Positions 22,581 through 27,130 of a stretch of DNA of 27,130 bases are shown here, piece after piece. A program made the translations under genes and the position numbers. Source of the DNA: JAGDXZ01 sp049966915 (lineage in GTDB: Archaea > Micrarchaeota > Micrarchaeia > Micrarchaeales > CABMGC01); assembly GCA_049966915.1 (NCBI GenBank), contig JBMFTS010000005.1, positions 1-27,130 on the forward strand, read 5' to 3'. Position 1 is the first letter of the stretch, and the number at the start of each line of letters is the position of its first letter. The notes below the pieces were generated by a model. The model saw only the letters and a list, made by a program, of their open reading frames with translations. It had not been told where the DNA came from and searched no databases.

Positions 22581-22618
22581 CGGCGCATGTTGTACAAATT
22601 TCTGCCAACATAGCGCCG
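22581..22618. other. Strong intergenic hairpin (12 bp stem, one bulged base)
   Basis: CGGCGCATGTTG at 22581-22592 pairs with CAACAT (22606-22611) and GCGCCG (22613-22618). The only imperfection is a single bulged A at 22612, and the loop is 13 nt (22593-22605). It lies in the 211-nt gap between the divergent CBS gene and the accessory-region gene at 22720, with no T-run on either side. It is more G+C-rich than its surroundings. It could be a small structured RNA, a protein-binding palindrome or a relic of an element edge. Nothing else is evident in this gap beyond the two promoters. Confidence 0.55.
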
Positions 22619-22683
22619 GGTGTTGCTCTACTTATAGAAACCTTATGGAAATAGACCACAGAAAGTCCGAAATTGCAGAAAAG

Positions 22684-22692
22684 ACTTATAAA
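22684..22692 (+). promoter_or_regulatory. TATA box of the accessory-region first gene
   Basis: CTTATAAAT is centred 32 bp before the ATG at 22720, so transcription would begin about 6 nt upstream of the start codon. A near-leaderless mRNA is predicted. A purine stretch (AGAAAAGA) just upstream resembles a BRE. Confidence 0.6.
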
Positions 22693-22719
22693 TCTAAATC
22701 AGGAAAATAAATTGGGTAA

Positions 22720-23613
22720 ATGACAATCGCCGTGGCTGATTTAAAAGACCTTGTCAGGCGGGGCGACACAGAAACACTTGCAGAAGAGCTATTCAGCGAG
22801 TTTGGCGCAAAAACCAGCGTCAAAATAGTAGCGTGGTCAAAAAACATAATAGAAACAGTAGGCTTCAATAAAAATTCGAACAATACTTATTTCGTTTTTG
22901 CAACAGCGCAAAATGCAGACCTTGATGCTGGCGTATATGACGTAATAATGCTTAAATCCCAAAAGGACAAAAACAGACTATTTATTCTTGACGGCGGCAA
23001 GCCTGTGGAAGTGCCAAAAGAGAGCTTTTCAGCAAGCTTGCAAGAAGCGGATGAAGCACTCATGCCTGTTATTATTGTTCAACATAAGGGCAAAACGTTC
23101 GTATACGCTCATTTCTCCGAGATGCTACCCGGTGAAGACGCAGACTACGAAGAAACAAAGGTGCTAATGCACGCAGAGTTGGAAAATCTGTCAGACATGG
23201 AACCCGCGACAAAAAACAAGTTTCACAAAAACTTTACAAGATGGCTCCTTGCGCCAAGCCGCAGCGAATACGACCTATCTCTAGAAAGGTGTCTTTTCAA
23301 AACCAAACCGGACAACTATTTCAGGATAATTTGGCCTGGCTGGAACCAGCTAAGAGTCAATCAGATGCTAATCAACGAGGAGAAAAAAGAGACAAGGAGC
23401 AGTGAGTATGGAAGAGAAGAACTCAACTATGCGGTGGCGTTTCCGGATAGACATGGCGGAGACCGCGTAATTCTGCCATTTGCGCCCGACAAGAAGTTTG
23501 CAGATAAAATGGGCAAAATCAAAAGCATAACAATCGAACAGATAATAAACGCAAAAAGGATAGACAAAGACAGCTACAACGACACGCGACAGAGGATTGC
23601 TGCATACGGCTAA
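22720..23613 (+). CDS. Uncharacterised protein, accessory region
   Basis: 297 aa, not recognised. It has no signal peptide, membrane helix or cysteine cluster, and looks like a soluble, charged, mixed alpha/beta protein. The first about 125 residues alternate strands and helices (DTETLAEELFSEFGAKTSVK, TYFVFATAQNADLDAGVYDV, LMPVIIVQHKGKTFVYAHF). The C-terminal half is rich in Lys, Arg, Asp and aromatic residues (FTRWLLAPSRSEYDLSLERC, NYFRIIWPGWNQLRVNQM), which could suit nucleic-acid contact. I find no catalytic motif. It has its own near-leaderless promoter and ends in a small hairpin 80 nt before the AddB-like gene, same strand. Shared orientation and spacing suggest, but do not prove, a functional link. 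Confidence 0.75.
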   Translation: MTIAVADLKDLVRRGDTETLAEELFSEFGAKTSVKIVAWSKNIIETVGFNKNSNNTYFVFATAQNADLDAGVYDVIMLKSQKDKNRLFILDGGKPVEVPKESFSASLQEADEALMPVIIVQHKGKTFVYAHFSEMLPGEDADYEETKVLMHAELENLSDMEPATKNKFHKNFTRWLLAPSRSEYDLSLERCLFKTKPDNYFRIIWPGWNQLRVNQMLINEEKKETRSSEYGREELNYAVAFPDRHGGDRVILPFAPDKKFADKMGKIKSITIEQIINAKRIDKDSYNDTRQRIAAYG

Positions 23614-23629
23614 TTTTCCATAGTTAGCC
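23608..23629 (+). terminator. Hairpin at the end of the uncharacterised gene
   Basis: GGCTAA (23608-23613, including the TAA stop) pairs with TTAGCC (23624-23629) across a 10-nt loop TTTTCCATAG. The remainder of the 79-nt gap holds a TATA-like AAATAAATA (about 23653-23661) placed about 35 nt upstream of the next ATG. Confidence 0.4.
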
Positions 23630-23692
23630 AAACACAGAGCTCAAATAACAACAAATAAATATGCTGCCGGAGTTATGTAATTTGGTAGATAT

Positions 23693-26260
23693 ATGTCTGC
23701 AAAAGGCAACGCCACTCTTGACGCATATTTGAAACGCGGCATCGAAGACGAGCTGCTTGAGCGCTTGTCCAAAGGCGCAAGCATACGCCTTAATGCAAAA
23801 AGCCTCAAGTACATGGAAGCGTGCAATGAAACTGCACTCGAGGTAGCAAAGGCGCTGACGGAACAAGGCCGGAACGTTATTTTTGTTGTGCCCGACAGGG
23901 CCATGGAAAACAGGATAAGGCAGGAGTTCGCAGCAAATGCGGAAGTAACCACGCCCACGCAGCTATTGCGCGAATCTGTACAGAACTTCAAAAAAATCAT
24001 GACGCCGCAAATGTCGGCGTACATAGCGTATAAGAGCATGCCGCAGGTCAAAGAACCTGAAAGGACCAAGCAAGCCAAATCCATGGCTGCAGCGCTTGAG
24101 CTACTTTACGCCAGCGGCATAGATCCGCTTGCGGCAAGCGAAAGAGCGATTTATGAAAAGCTTGAAGCAATTTCGGAACAAAACAAAATATACGCAGAAG
24201 GCACTTTCAAGAGCAAAATGAGCAAAGAGGATATACGCGCCTTTGCAGGACTTTTCATAAAATTTGCCAAGGCTTACCGGGATTTCAAGAAAGACCAAGG
24301 ATATATAGACATGCAGGACATGGCTAAGGCTTTCGATGCTGACATAAAACAAAAATATGTCTTTGCACTTGGCCTGAGCGACTTCACGCCTGTGCAGCAG
24401 CAGATGATATTCAGAATAAAAGAACGCGGTGCCACAGTGTTTATGACTACTTCAGACGAAACGCTGCTTGGCTTTATCGGAGCAGACAAAGAGCTCAAAT
24501 CACTGGGCAGAGACAAAATCGACTATTATTTAAACACCGAAGAGTTCCGGTTTGATTTGGACAAGGGCAAAGCCAGGAGCACAGCAGAAACCGAAATCTT
24601 AGTGGTTGAAACTGGAAAGCAAGATCTCGAAAAAGTTGCTTCGGAAATAGCCGCAGAATCCGAAAAGCCAGCTGGCATTATTGCGAGATTCAACTATCAA
24701 GTGCAGAATCTTTCTAGCATACTAAATCAAATGCGCACACCGCACACGGCATTGGCCAGGATAACTACTGATGACAATGCCTTGAACGACGCCGTTTCGT
24801 TTGTCGAAGGGCTGCTTTGCGAAGACGACGACAGGGAAAAAATCTCGAAAGCGATACGCAGCACTCTTTCCCCAGTGCCTATGCGTGCGTGGCTCAATAA
24901 AACAGAAAAGTACCTCAAAGGCGAGAATGTGGAAGAGTTTAGCGAGTTTTTCAACCTCAGAACCGGCATCAAAACGAAAGACGATCTCGCAAAAACGCTT
25001 AGAGACAGGATAAGGCAATCAAGCGGCTTCGCAACCAACATTTCCAGAATCAAAACGCTGGAAAAGGTTGCAGAAGCCATAGAGGCTTTTCCTTTCTTTG
25101 ATCGCTCAAACCTTTCTGACGTTGTCGCATGGCTCAAGGTAGTCGATTTTTCGGAGCCGTACGAGTACAGGTCAGACACAGGTCATGCCAGTGGCATAAC
25201 CGTAGCGACGCCGTACAACAGGCAATTGGCAAAATTAGTGACCATCGTGTTTGTGGCAAAGGAGTGGCAAAGCAGCCATACTGTTGCCGAAGCCGTGGCT
25301 GATGCCATAGCGCAGGCAAGTGGCAGGCGGATGCTCAGCCCAAGCTTCGAAACCGAGCTGAACAGCGTCTCGGGAAAGCTTGACACAAACAAAGGCAAGC
25401 TCATAGTTGTAACAGACAATGCAGCAAGCTTCGGGCTTAAAAGCGCGCACAGACGCACGGCAAGCGCAAGCACGCCATCGCCTTTAAAGAACAGGGCGTT
25501 TGAGCTGCCTTACGAGGATATTTCAGACGTAAAGGCGTTTGTCAAAAATTTCTTCGCAAATCTCAATACGATATCGTTCACTTTGCTGAGCAAGATAAAC
25601 AAGCCCAAAGAGCTCAGAGATTTCATATTGGGAATCAGTGACCGCAACGAAGCCATGAAACTTGGCAGCGACGTACACAAGGCACTGGAGGCGATGACCA
25701 GAGGGGAGGCGCTGACAGAGGAAAAGCAAAAGGAAGTGGGCGAGTACTTGAAAAACGCCAGGCAAATAGCGCAAACCCTAACTGAAATGGGCTTCGCGCA
25801 AATTGCTGCAGAGGAGCGCGTAGAAACGCCACTCGAAAGCGTCGCCGGCAGTCTCGGCCTGCAAAAATGGGCCGATTGGAAAGACGTCAAGGCCTTGGGC
25901 GTGCTAGATGCGGTTTTCGAAAACAAACAAGGCGAAATCTTGATACTCGATTACAAAACAGATATGCGCAAAAATGAAGAGATCGAGCAGGAGCACATGG
26001 AGCAGCTTGCGCTCTATAGGCAATTGTATGCTGCGGCGCACGGCGTGCCGGCAGAAAAAGTAAAGACCGCGATAGCGTACATCGGACTGAGAGGCATGTT
26101 TGCCGATCCAAACGAGACAAGTTATGCCTTTGTAGAACCCCAAGAAGCAGAGCTAGCCAAAGCGCGCGCGCGCGTGGAAAGGCACATAGAAAGGTTGCAC
26201 GATTTGGTCACAAATCCGGAAAGCATGAACAGGTTTATAGAAAGTGCGTTTGAAACATAA
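23693..26260 (+). CDS. AddB-like protein: inactivated UvrD-type helicase fused to a RecB-family nuclease
   Basis: 855 aa from ATG 23693. The last third is a RecB-type PD-(D/E)XK nuclease with every expected residue: H662 (GSDVH), D739 (GVLDAV), D753 and K755 (ILDYKT), Q771 and Y775 (QLALYRQLY). The first about 580 residues follow UvrD/AddB order, but the ATPase motifs are gone. The P-loop region near 41-50 reads EACNETALEV instead of G.AG(T/S)GKT; motif Ia is kept as VIFVVPDRAMENR (63-75). The Walker B position near 225-235 reads ALGLSDFTPVQ instead of DEFQD..P.Q, and motif III near 249-261 reads VFMTTSDETLLGF. No Fe-S cysteines are seen. The likely role is end-processing or structural partner of a helicase in recombination or defence. 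An AddA-like partner is not in the window. Confidence 0.82.
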   Translation: MSAKGNATLDAYLKRGIEDELLERLSKGASIRLNAKSLKYMEACNETALEVAKALTEQGRNVIFVVPDRAMENRIRQEFAANAEVTTPTQLLRESVQNFKKIMTPQMSAYIAYKSMPQVKEPERTKQAKSMAAALELLYASGIDPLAASERAIYEKLEAISEQNKIYAEGTFKSKMSKEDIRAFAGLFIKFAKAYRDFKKDQGYIDMQDMAKAFDADIKQKYVFALGLSDFTPVQQQMIFRIKERGATVFMTTSDETLLGFIGADKELKSLGRDKIDYYLNTEEFRFDLDKGKARSTAETEILVVETGKQDLEKVASEIAAESEKPAGIIARFNYQVQNLSSILNQMRTPHTALARITTDDNALNDAVSFVEGLLCEDDDREKISKAIRSTLSPVPMRAWLNKTEKYLKGENVEEFSEFFNLRTGIKTKDDLAKTLRDRIRQSSGFATNISRIKTLEKVAEAIEAFPFFDRSNLSDVVAWLKVVDFSEPYEYRSDTGHASGITVATPYNRQLAKLVTIVFVAKEWQSSHTVAEAVADAIAQASGRRMLSPSFETELNSVSGKLDTNKGKLIVVTDNAASFGLKSAHRRTASASTPSPLKNRAFELPYEDISDVKAFVKNFFANLNTISFTLLSKINKPKELRDFILGISDRNEAMKLGSDVHKALEAMTRGEALTEEKQKEVGEYLKNARQIAQTLTEMGFAQIAAEERVETPLESVAGSLGLQKWADWKDVKALGVLDAVFENKQGEILILDYKTDMRKNEEIEQEHMEQLALYRQLYAAAHGVPAEKVKTAIAYIGLRGMFADPNETSYAFVEPQEAELAKARARVERHIERLHDLVTNPESMNRFIESAFET

Positions 26261-27130
26261 TTACAACAAAGATGGGTATGTGGTAGCGACAATTGAAAAG
26301 AAAGCAGAAAGCGTTACCGTGTCATCCCTTATTGCATTGCTGCATGCAAAAGCAACAAGCGCATTGGCTTCGCAATCGCGCGTAGTCATCTATCTTGGCG
26401 AAGAAAATAGCGACCTGGAAACGATATCTGGCATGTTATTTGCCGGCAAAGATGACCGAAATAAACTCATTGAGCCGATTTATGTAAAAATAAAAGACAG
26501 AGAATATGAAGCATTCTTCGTGAACACAGACAACACGCTGGAACGAATAAACGATTTTATGTTTTTTGGGGATTATGCGCTTTCAGAAGTGGGCGTAATA
26601 ATAAAACGCAATGACAACGCCTCTGGCACTTTATATCTTTTGACCAAGTCGCGCGAAACAGACGACGAAGTTCCGTACAAAATCGCTTATGGAGATTTCA
26701 CGAAACTAAAAAGGCTCGAGCACGCAGAAGACATAAAAAACGAATTTAAAAAATTGATAAGAAACAACAGCGAGGCTTCGGCATATACGAAAATGATACA
26801 ATATGTAAATAAAAGATACTTTGATCTAAAAGGAAACATGGGCCAAATTGCGATTATTTATTTAGGATATGATAGGAAAACAATAGAAACCGTTTTTAGC
26901 GATTTGAACGGTGGGAATGAAATAAGAAAGTCAAGCGTGGACCGCGTGCCTTTGCTTCTTGATATTGGAAAACAGTATACCAGCACAAAATCGTTTTCTT
27001 CTGGCTATCCCATTTACGGAGATGTAGATAAAAGTTGGTACAACGTTATTGGCAACTTCAAAACGCTAGAATTAGAGCCTGCGGATTATATAAACATTAC
27101 AATCCAGAGCAAAACCGGCTTGCCAGAAGC
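26244..27130 (+). CDS. Uncharacterised protein, partial at window edge, with probable internal duplication
   Basis: The frame is open to the last base, giving about 295 residues. GTG 26244 or TTG 26250 would start it, overlapping the AddB-like gene by 17 or 11 nt; GTG 26280 would avoid the overlap. The choice is open. No family is recognised, and there is no signal peptide or membrane helix. RVVIYLGEENSDLETI (from residue 46) resembles QIAIIYLGYDRKTIETV (from residue 201). The preceding helices and the following ...P(I/L)YVKI / PLLLDI strands also line up, so the protein may consist of two copies of a domain of about 155 residues. The DNA is markedly A+T-rich (26821-26880 has 18 G+C of 60, against 35 of 60 at 16501-16560 in L4), suggesting later acquisition. 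The overlap implies co-expression with the nuclease. Confidence 0.7.
   Translation, partial: MRLKHNYNKDGYVVATIEKKAESVTVSSLIALLHAKATSALASQSRVVIYLGEENSDLETISGMLFAGKDDRNKLIEPIYVKIKDREYEAFFVNTDNTLERINDFMFFGDYALSEVGVIIKRNDNASGTLYLLTKSRETDDEVPYKIAYGDFTKLKRLEHAEDIKNEFKKLIRNNSEASAYTKMIQYVNKRYFDLKGNMGQIAIIYLGYDRKTIETVFSDLNGGNEIRKSSVDRVPLLLDIGKQYTSTKSFSSGYPIYGDVDKSWYNVIGNFKTLELEPADYINITIQSKTGLPE

Overview
The window is archaeal chromosome. The evidence is a two-subunit family D DNA polymerase (DP1 and DP2), eukaryote-like ribosomal proteins L34e and L14e, a Sec61-beta type SecG, an archaeal SUI1 factor, TATA-box promoters placed for leaderless or short-leader transcripts, and Shine-Dalgarno elements of the GGTGATC type. 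The codon habit (ATA for Ile, AGG/AGA for Arg), the compact layout and a pilin-like protein with the SAMEYLMTYGWAIL signature suggest a DPANN archaeon, most likely Micrarchaeota (ARMAN-like). That placement is inference from sequence character, not a phylogeny.

Layout. 1-2.6 kb: the NAD(P)H-hydrate repair enzyme Nnr (minus strand, cut by the window edge), a divergent AbrB-plus-winged-helix regulator whose reading frame has no normal start codon, and secG. 2.7-5.7 kb: a B12-dependent class II ribonucleotide reductase convergent with a pilin-like secreted protein. 5.8-10.8 kb: the polB-polC operon for PolD. 10.8-13.5 kb, minus strand: a class III aminotransferase, then the L14e, cytidylate kinase and L34e cluster. 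13.6-15.1 kb: a two-domain protein disulfide oxidoreductase and a small AT-rich PD-(D/E)XK (Cas4/RecB-fold) nuclease. 15.2-20.4 kb: the ribosomal operon L3-L4-L23-L2-S19-L22-S3-L29-SUI1. 20.5-22.5 kb: an isolated NuoM/MrpD-like antiporter subunit and a convergent CBS-pair protein. 22.7-27.1 kb: an accessory-looking run of an unknown protein, an AddB-like protein with a ruined helicase and an intact nuclease, and a second unknown protein that leaves the window.

Most of the window is housekeeping: DNA replication, dNTP supply, translation, protein export and metabolite repair. The part most likely to hold something undescribed is 22.7-27.1 kb. There, a predicted nuclease on a degenerate UvrD/AddB scaffold is bracketed by two proteins I cannot assign, with a strong intergenic hairpin in front. 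A second PD-(D/E)XK nuclease sits alone at 14.3-15.1 kb. Smaller points of interest are a clean 8+8 bp palindrome in the divergent L34e/oxidoreductase promoter, hairpins at several gene ends, repeated TTG initiation in ribosomal genes, and a lost zinc ligand in DP2.

No tRNA, rRNA, CRISPR array, insertion sequence or intein was seen. No gene-free gap exceeds about 210 bases. Promoter calls rest on TATA position only, and GC statements are hand counts of single 60-base lines.
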